Assembly: GCA_938005345.1 (NCBI GenBank)
Contig: CALLNG010000211.1
Coordinates: 1-16,665, forward strand
Length of the DNA stretch: 16,665 nucleotides
Source: an uncultured Clostridia bacterium
GTDB lineage: Bacteria; Bacillota; Clostridia; RUG12999
Direction: 5' to 3'
The notes under the pieces were generated by a model, which worked only from the letters and a program-made list of their open reading frames with translations, ran no database searches and was not told the origin of the DNA. Numbering within the stretch: position 1 is the first letter of the stretch; every line of letters starts with the position of its first letter. The translations under genes were made by a program, and so were the position numbers. Positions 6,451-12,594 of this stretch are shown here, piece after piece.

Positions 6451-9400
6451 CTAGGAAACCTGCAAGCTGCCCACCGTGAAGCTGGGTGCGCCGTCAAAGG
6501 TACGCATGGGCCGCATGAGTTCCACCGTCTTGCCGCCCGTAAGCGCGAGCGCCGGGTCATCCGCCAGGTAGACATAGGTCTTGCCGTCCTTGCGCTCCAC
6601 ATGTGAAATTTCGTACAGTTCACTGATACCGTCCTGTTCCGGCACCTGCGGCGCGTTCACCGTGTGGTATGTGCCGAATTCCAGGAACTGGCCGTCCAGC
6701 GAGCCGTCCGTGGGCAGGTCCGCGTCCGTGGCAAACGCGTTTTCCACGCTGCCGCCTTTGACGCTGTGGATTTCGCTGACTGTCCCCTGGTATACGCCGC
6801 AGGCAAGTACGCTGTCCGCCGCGGAGAATTTGGGCGCGGCGATGGCGTGCTGGCTGGCCTGTCCCGCAGCGTCCGTGCAGTTCACGCCCACCTTGCCGTT
6901 TAGCGCATACGCGCCGCCGTCTGTAGAAAACTCCGTGGTTTCGCCCATGCCTTTCAAATCCGCCAAAATGGTGTCCACGCGCCCATCGTCCATGGTCACA
7001 CGCAGGGCGATGTGGTCGGGGTCGCCGGTGGAGGTCTCCAGCCGCTCCACGCCCGTAATATGCCCTTTGCCCTGGAATGGCTCAATTACGGATACAAATA
7101 CGCTTTTTAGGCCCTCCGCGCCTTCACGCCGCGCCATCATAAAGGGCGTGTAATATTTGTAGACGTCTTCCAGGGTCTGCGGCTGTTCGGAGCCGCGGTA
7201 CGGCGTGGGGCTTTCGCCGACATACACCGTTTGGTTTTCGTCTGCCGCCATGTGGATGTTCACCCCAATGTCCCCGCCTTCTTTGGTGAAGTTCACCAGG
7301 TAGTTGCCGTCCTCCGACTCAGCGGTGGACACGTTGCGGAAAATGGGATAATAGTTGTCACGCGCGTCAATGGTGTATTGGAATTCCACCCATTCATCGC
7401 CTGGTTCGGTCAAAGGACGCTCGCCCGGCATGAACTCCATGTCCAAATCACTGTCCCAGGTGGAATCAAACGCGGTGGAGGAATGCAGCATATATTCGTG
7501 GCGGCTGCCGCCTTCTACAGCAAAAATGTCCACGATATAGGGATGGGATTCGTCCGTGGTGTTGAGGATGTTCATGCGCTGGTAGCGTGAGGTTTCTTCG
7601 TAAGCCCAGTCGTTGGTCACGTCGCTGACCGCGATACCCTGTCCGTCATCCGCGAACAGTTCAATGTTGCCGCCGTTGAACCAGTGGCCCTCGTTGCCAT
7701 AGGCCTGGTTGGGCACCACTTCCACCATGACCTGTTGGTCCTTGCCGTCCACCAGCACGGTGTTGTGCGAAAACGTGCTGTCATTGGCATATTTGCGGCC
7801 CAGCGGACGGACGTATTTGATGTCGCCCAGCAGCTCCGCGCCAAATGCATACAGCTGAATACTGTTGCGGTCATAGTGCGTGTGCCCGCTGGTGTCAATC
7901 GCGCCAATGTTCCACATGGTCTGGTTGTCAAAAGTCCCGTCCGCCAGGTGCGCCACGCCGTAGGCCGGCAAAATGGCGGATTGGGAGAAATTCCGTTTCA
8001 GCGCCACGCCGCCGTCGCAGTCGCCGTAGGGCGCGACGTTGCCGTCCGGGTAGGAAATTTCGTCCACCACGCGCATGGCTTGGCTTAAAAATTCAATTTG
8101 TTCGTTCAGGTTGCCATAGGTGTCGCCCGTCGCCGCGATGTCCTCCGGATACGCCTGGAAATATTTTTTCAAGGTATAGGCAATGTCGCGGTTTTCCCGT
8201 GCGCAATAAAAATGGTACGTCGCGGATTCCGGGAACATTTTGTCCCGCTTGAAGTTGGCGTCCACCGTCAGGTTCAGGTAATCGCCCAGCCATTGCGCCA
8301 CGTCCGCACGGTGCAGCACCACGCCGAGCTGCCCGAACTGGTCAAATGTGCGTGGCAGGTTGGTTAGCAGCAGCGATTCCACTGGCGTTTTATCTTTCAT
8401 ATAGGCGATTTTTTCGCCGTAAAAATCGTCAATCACATGCGCTTTCACATCATAGCCCTTTTCTTTGCTCAGCGCAGCAAAGGTCGGCGAATCGTATACC
8501 GCGTCCAGCGCATACACCTGCACGGTGCTGATTTCATTGGTGCAGCCGTTGCTGGAGCTGGTCCATTCCACCCGTGCATACCCGATTTCTTCCGCCTCTT
8601 CTACAGACATGGGGCGGTTGACATTCCAGCCCTCCGTGATGTAGTAGTCAGGCAGGTTGTCCGCCCACTGGTTCAGCGACAGGATGATGCGGCGCGCATA
8701 GCGTTCATCACCTGTCTGGTAATAGGCGTTGGTCAAGGTGTTCAGTGCATCCTCCAAAAACCGTTGCTTTTCGTAGTCAATGCGCGCTTCCACCAGCACA
8801 TAGTCGCACATGGCGGTGTTGTAGCACTCCAGTACCGGCACCTGCACTTCCTTGCCCAGTGGCGTGGTAACGGTTAGGTATTCATAGGGATAGTCCTCGT
8901 TGGGGAATGTCAGCCCGCTGGCGTTGTCCTTGATTTCATTGGGCTTTGCCGCGTCCCAGGACCAGTTGTTTTCATAGCCAAATTCCTCCACCGGGGAATA
9001 CTGCCGGTCGCGCGGCGAGCTTTTGGGCACGAAATTTTCGCACCAGTAGTCCTCATCCGCCCACTGCTCCAGCAGCGCGTCCGCTTTTTCCACCGTATCC
9101 CCCGCAATGGAAGCGGGCTTGTAATAGGGGCGCGTGAGCGGCGCGGGGTCGCGGATTTCCTGCAGCAGGCCGTCCACCTCGGCGTCCGTCAGCGTCAGCG
9201 GCTGCGGGCTGATGACCACCAGGCCCTTGCCGTCCCATAGCACATGTTTGTCTAGAATTTGTTCCACCACAACGCGGATGGGCAGCATGGTGCGGTCCCA
9301 CATGGTTTGCACTGGCACGTCCAGCGCCACCGGTTCGCCGTTTAGCGTGAGATGCATTTCACCCAGCACCATGGTGGCGAGATTGTCGCCATAGGAGATG

Positions 9401-9705
9401 GTAACAGTGGAGGTGCCGCCGTCCCAGTCCACCACCGCGCCGAACTGCCGCGCCACAAAGGCTACGGGCAGCAGCGTGCGCCCGTCCACTTCTTTGGCGA
9501 CAACGTCGGGGTTGAGCAGGTCAATTTCCGTGCGCGGGCCGCCGCGCGCGTTGCCCACCAGTGCGATGGGTTCGTCCAGCGCCAACACCACGGAGGACGA
9601 TAGAATTTCCTCCGCCGTGGCGGCCTCCCCTTGTGCACCCGCTGCAGCGGGCAGCAGGCATGCGGCTGCCAGCACCAGGGCCAGCAGTTTTTTAAACTGT
9701 TTCAT
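6451..9705 (-). CDS. Secreted heparinase II/III-like polysaccharide lyase with CuAO-type N-domain
   Basis: A large predicted extracellular lyase of 1084 aa. Residues 1-24 form a signal peptide (KKLLALVLAAACLLPAAAGAQ). Residues ~36-170 contain two repeats of the copper-amine-oxidase N-terminal-like domain (GRTLLPVAFVARQFGAVVDW; RTMLPIRVVVEQI), a non-catalytic module common on Firmicutes surface proteins. Residues ~200-560 look like the (alpha/alpha) alginate-lyase-like toroid, with TYHFYC (His498) at a position where the family carries a conserved His. Residues ~590-800 carry the heparinase II/III signature: GHTHYDRNSIQLYAFG (His608, His610) and SHNTVLVDG (His647). The last ~280 residues look like further beta-rich domains. 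Start ATG 9705 follows AAGGGAG on the minus strand. The family acts on glycosaminoglycans, alginate and related polymers; the specific substrate here is unknown. It has its own promoter with adjacent direct repeats. Confidence 0.87.
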   Translation of the reverse strand: MKQFKKLLALVLAAACLLPAAAGAQGEAATAEEILSSSVVLALDEPIALVGNARGGPRTEIDLLNPDVVAKEVDGRTLLPVAFVARQFGAVVDWDGGTSTVTISYGDNLATMVLGEMHLTLNGEPVALDVPVQTMWDRTMLPIRVVVEQILDKHVLWDGKGLVVISPQPLTLTDAEVDGLLQEIRDPAPLTRPYYKPASIAGDTVEKADALLEQWADEDYWCENFVPKSSPRDRQYSPVEEFGYENNWSWDAAKPNEIKDNASGLTFPNEDYPYEYLTVTTPLGKEVQVPVLECYNTAMCDYVLVEARIDYEKQRFLEDALNTLTNAYYQTGDERYARRIILSLNQWADNLPDYYITEGWNVNRPMSVEEAEEIGYARVEWTSSSNGCTNEISTVQVYALDAVYDSPTFAALSKEKGYDVKAHVIDDFYGEKIAYMKDKTPVESLLLTNLPRTFDQFGQLGVVLHRADVAQWLGDYLNLTVDANFKRDKMFPESATYHFYCARENRDIAYTLKKYFQAYPEDIAATGDTYGNLNEQIEFLSQAMRVVDEISYPDGNVAPYGDCDGGVALKRNFSQSAILPAYGVAHLADGTFDNQTMWNIGAIDTSGHTHYDRNSIQLYAFGAELLGDIKYVRPLGRKYANDSTFSHNTVLVDGKDQQVMVEVVPNQAYGNEGHWFNGGNIELFADDGQGIAVSDVTNDWAYEETSRYQRMNILNTTDESHPYIVDIFAVEGGSRHEYMLHSSTAFDSTWDSDLDMEFMPGERPLTEPGDEWVEFQYTIDARDNYYPIFRNVSTAESEDGNYLVNFTKEGGDIGVNIHMAADENQTVYVGESPTPYRGSEQPQTLEDVYKYYTPFMMARREGAEGLKSVFVSVIEPFQGKGHITGVERLETSTGDPDHIALRVTMDDGRVDTILADLKGMGETTEFSTDGGAYALNGKVGVNCTDAAGQASQHAIAAPKFSAADSVLACGVYQGTVSEIHSVKGGSVENAFATDADLPTDGSLDGQFLEFGTYHTVNAPQVPEQDGISELYEISHVERKDGKTYVYLADDPALALTGGKTVELMRPMRTFDGAPSFTVGSLQVS

Positions 9706-9739
9706 GGTTGTTTGCTCCCTTCTTTTGTTGCGTTTTACA

Positions 9740-9754
9740 CCCCGCAGCGCGGGG
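9740..9754 (-). promoter_or_regulatory. Small hairpin in the 5' leader of the heparinase-like gene
   Basis: CCCCGC (9740-9745) and GCGGGG (9749-9754) form a 6-bp GC stem with a 3-base loop. It lies inside the predicted 5' untranslated leader, between the promoter and the RBS. There is no T tract, so it is not a classical terminator. It may stabilise the mRNA. Confidence 0.35.
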
Positions 9755-9776
9755 CGGATGATACCTTATATGGTTC

Positions 9777-9805
9777 ATGATAGCACACCCCGCGCCAGGG
9801 AACAA
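9777..9805 (-). promoter_or_regulatory. Promoter of the heparinase-like gene
   Basis: On the minus strand, TTGTTC (9800-9805) and TATCAT (9777-9782) lie 17 bases apart, with TGC before the -10. The predicted start is about 65 bases before the ATG at 9705. The -35 region overlaps a direct repeat, which suggests regulated expression. Confidence 0.75.
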
Positions 9806-9834
9806 TAGGCAAAACAAGGAAACAATAGGCAAAA
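9801..9834. promoter_or_regulatory. Paired 14-bp direct repeat, likely operator
   Basis: AACAATAGGCAAAA occurs at 9801-9814 and again, identically, at 9821-9834. The copies are 20 bases apart, about two helix turns, and the promoter-proximal copy overlaps the -35 box at 9800-9805. Direct repeats at this spacing just upstream of a promoter are typical of dimeric regulators that bind in tandem, such as AraC-type activators. The regulator itself is not identified; none of this type is in the window. Confidence 0.55.
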
Positions 9835-9863
9835 TACAAAGTGCCGCCTTCCCGCATGATACG

Positions 9864-9898
9864 GCAAAAGAGGCGGATGCCGCACGCGCCCGCCTCTT
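9864..9898 (-). terminator. Minus-strand terminator insulating the heparinase-like promoter
   Basis: AAGAGGCGG (9868-9876) and CCGCCTCTT (9890-9898) are perfectly complementary over 9 bp around a 13-base loop. Read on the minus strand the 3' arm runs into CTCTTTTGC. It lies between repeat copy C and the heparinase promoter, so it would stop transcripts coming from the upstream phosphatase gene. Confidence 0.55.
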
Positions 9899-9963
9899 GA
9901 AAAAGGACCGTTTTTCTTTCCATTTGTTTGGGTATGCTCTTTTTTTGACCGGGAGGAAGCGCG

Positions 9964-10229
9964 CACGAAGGGGACATGCTGCCACTTTTTCACGCTGTCA
10001 TTGTATTTTGGCTTCTCCGCACCGCTGCTAGCCATGTACCTGAAGAAACATGTCCCCCGGGGCCTGCGGCCTCTCATCCTTTACTGTTTCTCATGGTACA
10101 TGGCGCGCTCCGACCCTATCCTTATCATGGAGGGGGCTTACGTCCGCACCCGTAGGTGTTACTGCCCGGCACATGTCCGCACCTGTAACGTGTTTCAGAG
10201 CAAAGAGGTGGCAGCCAATTTGCAACCCC
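9964..10229. repeat. Composite intergenic repeat, copy C (mosaic)
   Basis: The left part matches copy A in the same orientation: CACGAAGGGGAC (~9964-9975), TTTTTCACGCTGT, CCGCTGCTA, then the GCCATGTACC...GGTACATGGC module at 10031-10104. The right part instead matches copies B and D: the GTTAC...GTAAC hairpin at 10158-10189 with the CGGCACATGTCCG core, and CAGAGCAAAGAGGTGGCAGCC. These two parts have opposite relative orientation to that in copy D, so copy C looks rearranged. I see no credible gene in this stretch. Confidence 0.6.
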
Positions 10230-10329
10230 GAAAAGGGTTCCGTGCCGTGAGCGGCGCGGAGAAGAGCGTATCATTTTTCCCTATGGGCGGGGAAAACGGG
10301 AAACAGCGCGCATGGTGCGGATAGGCTGT

Positions 10330-11136
10330 TTAGGCAAACAGCCCTTCCGGTACGCGGCCTTCCATCCATTCCGGCACGTCCAGGCCCAGTGCCTGCAACG
10401 CGATGGCAGCTGTATCGCGGATATCAATGGCAAAGTCCCCCTGCTGCACACCCTTTCCGGCGCAGCCCCAAAAGATGGTCTGGTCGCATGCCGCGTGGGA
10501 GCCGTGGCTTTTGGGCCCATAGTCTCCTCCTCCGCCATGGTCCGCACACAAAATAACCAGGCTGTCCTCCAGGTGCCCGGCATCCCGGATAGCGTCCAGC
10601 ACAATGCCCACATTGCGGTCTGTATGCGCGATTTGCGCGTGGTGGTCCGGCGTGTTGTAGCCATAAAAATGGCCCGCGTGGTCTGTGTCGTCAAACACGC
10701 AAAGCAGCAGTTTGGGGTCGCTCAAGCGGAGATAGGAAGCGCACAGCTGCGCCAGCTCGTCGTCCGGCACCGATACCTTGGCATGGCCGGCGGACGCCTC
10801 AATGATGCCATAGGTGATGTTGGGCCAGCAGGTGAAGCTGGCGAGGACCGCTTTGGGATCCGCCTCGTGCACCAGCTTAAAAATGGAGGGATAGGGCGAA
10901 TCTTCCGGATAGCGTTCCAGGCCGGTGTTGTCATTGGTGCGCCCGTGCTTTTGCGGGCTAACGCCGTGCAGCAGCGCGCCGTAGCATTCCGCGCTGATGG
11001 TGGGAAATACGGTTTGCGCCTGGTAGGTCACAAATCCACTTTTTAAAAATTCTTTGGTGTGCGGCGCGGAGATGTCTTTGAGGAACGCGCCCGCGCCGTC
11101 CATCATGATGATGTACACATGTTCATAACGTTGCAT
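10330..11136 (-). CDS. Type I phosphodiesterase / alkaline-phosphatase-superfamily enzyme
   Basis: A cytosolic metal-dependent phosphoester hydrolase of 268 aa. The superfamily two-metal site is visible: Asp13 in IIMMDGAG, Thr46 as the nucleophile in FPTISAECYG, Asp152 and His156 in DDTDHAGHFYG, Asp199-His200 in CADHGGGGDYG, and His214 in HGSH. Thr at the nucleophile position points to the nucleotide pyrophosphatase/phosphodiesterase branch rather than to sulfatases, which use Cys or Ser. The start is ATG 11136, with AAAGGAGTGGTTTTTT before it on the minus strand; in-frame upstream sequence has no RBS. It lacks a signal peptide and is shorter than secreted phosphatases (~400 aa). It is followed by a small stem, GGCTGTTT/AAACAGCC at 10324-10343, overlapping the stop. 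The substrate is unknown. Confidence 0.88.
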   Translation of the reverse strand: MQRYEHVYIIMMDGAGAFLKDISAPHTKEFLKSGFVTYQAQTVFPTISAECYGALLHGVSPQKHGRTNDNTGLERYPEDSPYPSIFKLVHEADPKAVLASFTCWPNITYGIIEASAGHAKVSVPDDELAQLCASYLRLSDPKLLLCVFDDTDHAGHFYGYNTPDHHAQIAHTDRNVGIVLDAIRDAGHLEDSLVILCADHGGGGDYGPKSHGSHAACDQTIFWGCAGKGVQQGDFAIDIRDTAAIALQALGLDVPEWMEGRVPEGLFA

Positions 11137-11193
11137 AAAAAACCACTCCTTTTTTCGGGACTGCTTTGCTGCCCCATTTGTTACAATGGCTTT

Positions 11194-11222
11194 ATGATAC
11201 TGCCGGGTATGGAAAAAGTCAA
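11194..11222 (-). promoter_or_regulatory. Promoter of the phosphodiesterase gene
   Basis: On the minus strand TTGACT (11217-11222) and TATCAT (11194-11199) are 17 bases apart, both one base from consensus. It lies about 60 bases before the ATG at 11136. This is a good constitutive-looking promoter. Confidence 0.8.
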
Positions 11223-11359
11223 GAGGAATTTGAGATTTTGTAACCAGTTTTTGCAAAATGAATGCTTACCCCAAAAGCAGTGGTGCGGGAAAAGAAAATC
11301 CCCAGCACACTCACGCGCCGGGGAAGCAATCAATCATGTCTCAATTGGTGCAGAATAGG

Positions 11360-11482
11360 GATAAAACAGAGGACGGTTTGCCGTTGAAAGGAGGTGGTGT
11401 ATCCATGAGCAAATTCGCTTTGCCATCATAAAAAATGCTACATCGCGGCAAACCGTTTTTATAAATTATCCTCTGATTCCAC
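11360..11482 (-). ncRNA. Putative small structured RNA (type I antitoxin-like)
   Basis: A near-perfect promoter at 11488-11516 would start a leftward transcript at about 11481. Its body is bounded by long inverted repeats: CAGAGGACGGTTTGCCG at 11367-11383 faces CGGCAAACCG (11446-11455) and TCCTCTG (11469-11475), with a 13-base bulge between the latter two. Inside is a perfect small hairpin, GCAAA/TTTGC, at 11410-11424. After the last arm the minus strand reads TGTTTTATC, a short terminator-like T run near 11361-11366. No plausible protein starts with an RBS on this strand. The RNA is antisense to the strong RBS and 8-codon ORF on the other strand. Existence and ends are inferred. Confidence 0.45.
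11386..11431 (+). other. Strong RBS with 8-codon ORF (leader peptide or toxin relic)
   Basis: GAAAGGAGGTGG (11386-11397), an almost ideal anti-16S match, precedes ATG at 11405. The ORF ends after eight codons (MSKFALPS, TAA at 11429-11431). The + strand then reaches CGGCAAACCG followed by TTTTT (11456-11460), where pairing with the 5' arm CGGTTTGCCG (11374-11383) would make a terminator that links the RNA's ends. Such end-to-end pairing, a strong RBS and an antisense promoter are typical of type I toxin loci. However, no hydrophobic toxin is encoded, so this may be a leader peptide or a deleted relic. I see no good + strand promoter. Confidence 0.35.
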
Positions 11483-11487
11483 GTTCC

Positions 11488-11516
11488 ATTATACTGTAAA
11501 ACGGACAAACCGTCAA
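11488..11516 (-). promoter_or_regulatory. Near-consensus promoter firing leftward in the intergenic region
   Basis: On the minus strand TTGACG (11511-11516) and a perfect TATAAT (11488-11493) are 17 bases apart. The nearest annotated minus-strand gene starts 350 bases downstream and has its own promoter. The inverted-repeat unit directly downstream is therefore the likely product. Confidence 0.75.
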
Positions 11517-11697
11517 GGAAAAAACAGAATTTATTTAGCGTATTTCTTAGGTTTGGTTCTGTTGTCCAAAAGGCCGAGTATACAAGGATTTTAACATAAA
11601 AAGTAGTGCAAATAGATGACTTTTAGAAGAAAATTAGGAAACAAATAGAAGAGTTGCTATATATTGTGAAGTAACTGGGAAAGAGGCCAGGAGGACG

Positions 11698-11815
11698 GTG
11701 TGCCGCATCCAGAAGAAAGCGGCGCGGAGAAACGGCATACCAATCAAAATTGCCGTATTGGTGATTGCCTGTTTATTGGTAGGTACCTATAAAAGGAAAG
11801 CAAGCGGCCGCTTTG
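11698..11815 (+). pseudogene. Possible small membrane-peptide fragment cut off by repeat D
   Basis: A GTG at 11698 close behind CAGGAGGA opens a frame with basic KKAARRN and then a hydrophobic stretch IKIAVLVIACLLVGTY followed by KRK, the layout of a single-span membrane peptide. From about residue 38 the frame simply reads through repeat copy D (to 12153) with no sensible protein features. RBS-to-start spacing is only two bases; the GTG at 11700 is better spaced but gives an unrelated short frame. It may be the 5' remnant of a gene or chance. The 11520-11700 stretch upstream is AT-rich, unlike its surroundings, and I see no gene there. Confidence 0.2.
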
Positions 11816-11819
11816 TACG

Positions 11820-12164
11820 GTCCCCTTGTGGACGCCCCATGTCCATCACAAAGGGGACGTATGGTCCCCCTCGTGTGCTCCCCCTGGCGGTGCGGTGCGC
11901 GCGCCAAATTTGCCCTGCGGTCAAATTTCCCGCCCCGGAAGGTGTTTCCGTCCCGGTACATGTCCGTGCCGGAAACGGTTGGAAAAGCAAAGGGGCGGCG
12001 GCCGCTTTGGAACCCCAGGGAGAGGGAAATACTGAAATTGAAGAGGGAAAGTGGCCGCATTGTGAGCGGAGCGCACCATGTACCGGGAGAACTATTAAAA
12101 AGAGGAGAGACCATAGGCCACGGGGGACATGTTTCTTTTTGGTACACAGTTAGCAGCGGCGCAG
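11820..12164. repeat. Composite intergenic repeat, copy D (fullest copy)
   Basis: About 345 bp between the small-RNA-like locus and the RHH regulator. In order it holds GTCCCCTTGTG (11820-11830) and its inverted partner CACAAAGGGGAC (11847-11858), which can also pair with GTCCCCCTCGTG (11864-11875). There follow the AAATTTG/CAAATTT stem (11906-11928), the GTTTCCG...CGGAAAC hairpin (11944-11976) and the block AAAGGGGCGGCGGCC...TTGGAACCCC. The last part is the module ending in ACCATGTACC...GGTACACAGT (12075-12150), which is the reverse complement of the modules in copies A and C. It therefore links all modules of the family in one copy. Long frames crossing it have no coding character. Confidence 0.6.
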
Positions 12165-12199
12165 GAAATATAAAAAATTTTCATATGAGTGCGTTATCA

Positions 12200-12229
12200 T
12201 TAACATGACAGGAAATGTTATAGTATTAT
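12200..12229 (+). promoter_or_regulatory. Promoter of the RHH regulator with a palindrome in the spacer
   Basis: TTAACA (12200-12205) and TATTAT (12224-12229) are 18 bases apart, about 45 bases upstream of the TTG start. The inverted repeat TAACAT-N8-ATGTTA (12201-12220) overlaps the -35 and fills most of the spacer, the position of a repressor operator. The adjacent ribbon-helix-helix gene makes autorepression plausible but unproven. Confidence 0.55.
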
Positions 12230-12274
12230 CACTTTAAGAAGCGAATTCATTTTATGGAAAGGGGGTGAAACCCA

Positions 12275-12520
12275 TTGCATTATGACGAATTAAAATACCG
12301 TAAGCGGCTGTCCACAACGATTGATGCAGGCTTATGGGAGCAGCTGCACGAGTTAAACTGGAACAGCCGCATTCCCGTGTCGCGGCTGCTGGACGAAGCG
12401 GTGGAACTGCTGCTGAAAAACCATCATATCGAAGCGTGTCCCACGGGCGTGCCCTATGATAAAACCCCGCCCAAAAATTGGAGCAATGCCCGCGGATACA
12501 GAATCACGGACAAAAAATAA
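12275..12520 (+). CDS. Ribbon-helix-helix DNA-binding protein (81 aa)
   Basis: A small cytosolic protein with a ribbon-helix-helix pattern. A basic strand KRLSTTID (~9-17) is followed by helix LWEQLHELNW (~20-30), a turn at NSRIPVS, and helix RLLDEAVELLLKNH (~38-51). RHH proteins bind DNA as dimers through the N-terminal strand and often act as repressors of their own operons. The C-terminal ~30 residues (PYDKTPPKNWSNARGYRITDKK) are polar and probably extended. The start is TTG at 12275, chosen because GAAAGGGGGTG lies at proper spacing and the first in-frame ATG is too far inside. Its gene stands alone, with no toxin gene beside it, so a toxin-antitoxin antitoxin role is not supported. Targets are unknown. 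Confidence 0.78.
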   Translation: MHYDELKYRKRLSTTIDAGLWEQLHELNWNSRIPVSRLLDEAVELLLKNHHIEACPTGVPYDKTPPKNWSNARGYRITDKK

Positions 12521-12569
12521 CCGGAAGCGGCCCTTTTGTGTTCCCTGGGCCGCTTCCGGTTTCTTTGTC
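12511..12569. terminator. Strong bidirectional terminator between converging genes
   Basis: Fifteen perfectly paired bases, 12519-12533 with 12547-12561, surround a 13-base loop. On the + strand the stem is followed by TTCTTTG. On the minus strand it is followed by TTATTTTTTG, an excellent T tract. It begins within the RHH stop codon and also serves the convergent 651-aa gene that ends at 12595. Confidence 0.92.
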
Positions 12570-12594
12570 GCGCCTGCTGCTTTTGGCGCATTCT

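Noticed and set aside
10312..11046. 244-codon + strand frame opposite the phosphodiesterase
   Set aside because: It mirrors a gene with a full metal-binding site and a good promoter and RBS. The mirrored frame shows no motif.
3442..12164. The spaced repeats as a CRISPR array
   Set aside because: Copies are kilobases apart and hundreds of bases long, with no regular short repeat-spacer pattern.
12275..12520. RHH protein as antitoxin of a toxin-antitoxin pair
   Set aside because: No partner gene is adjacent: repeat D lies upstream and a terminator follows the stop codon directly.
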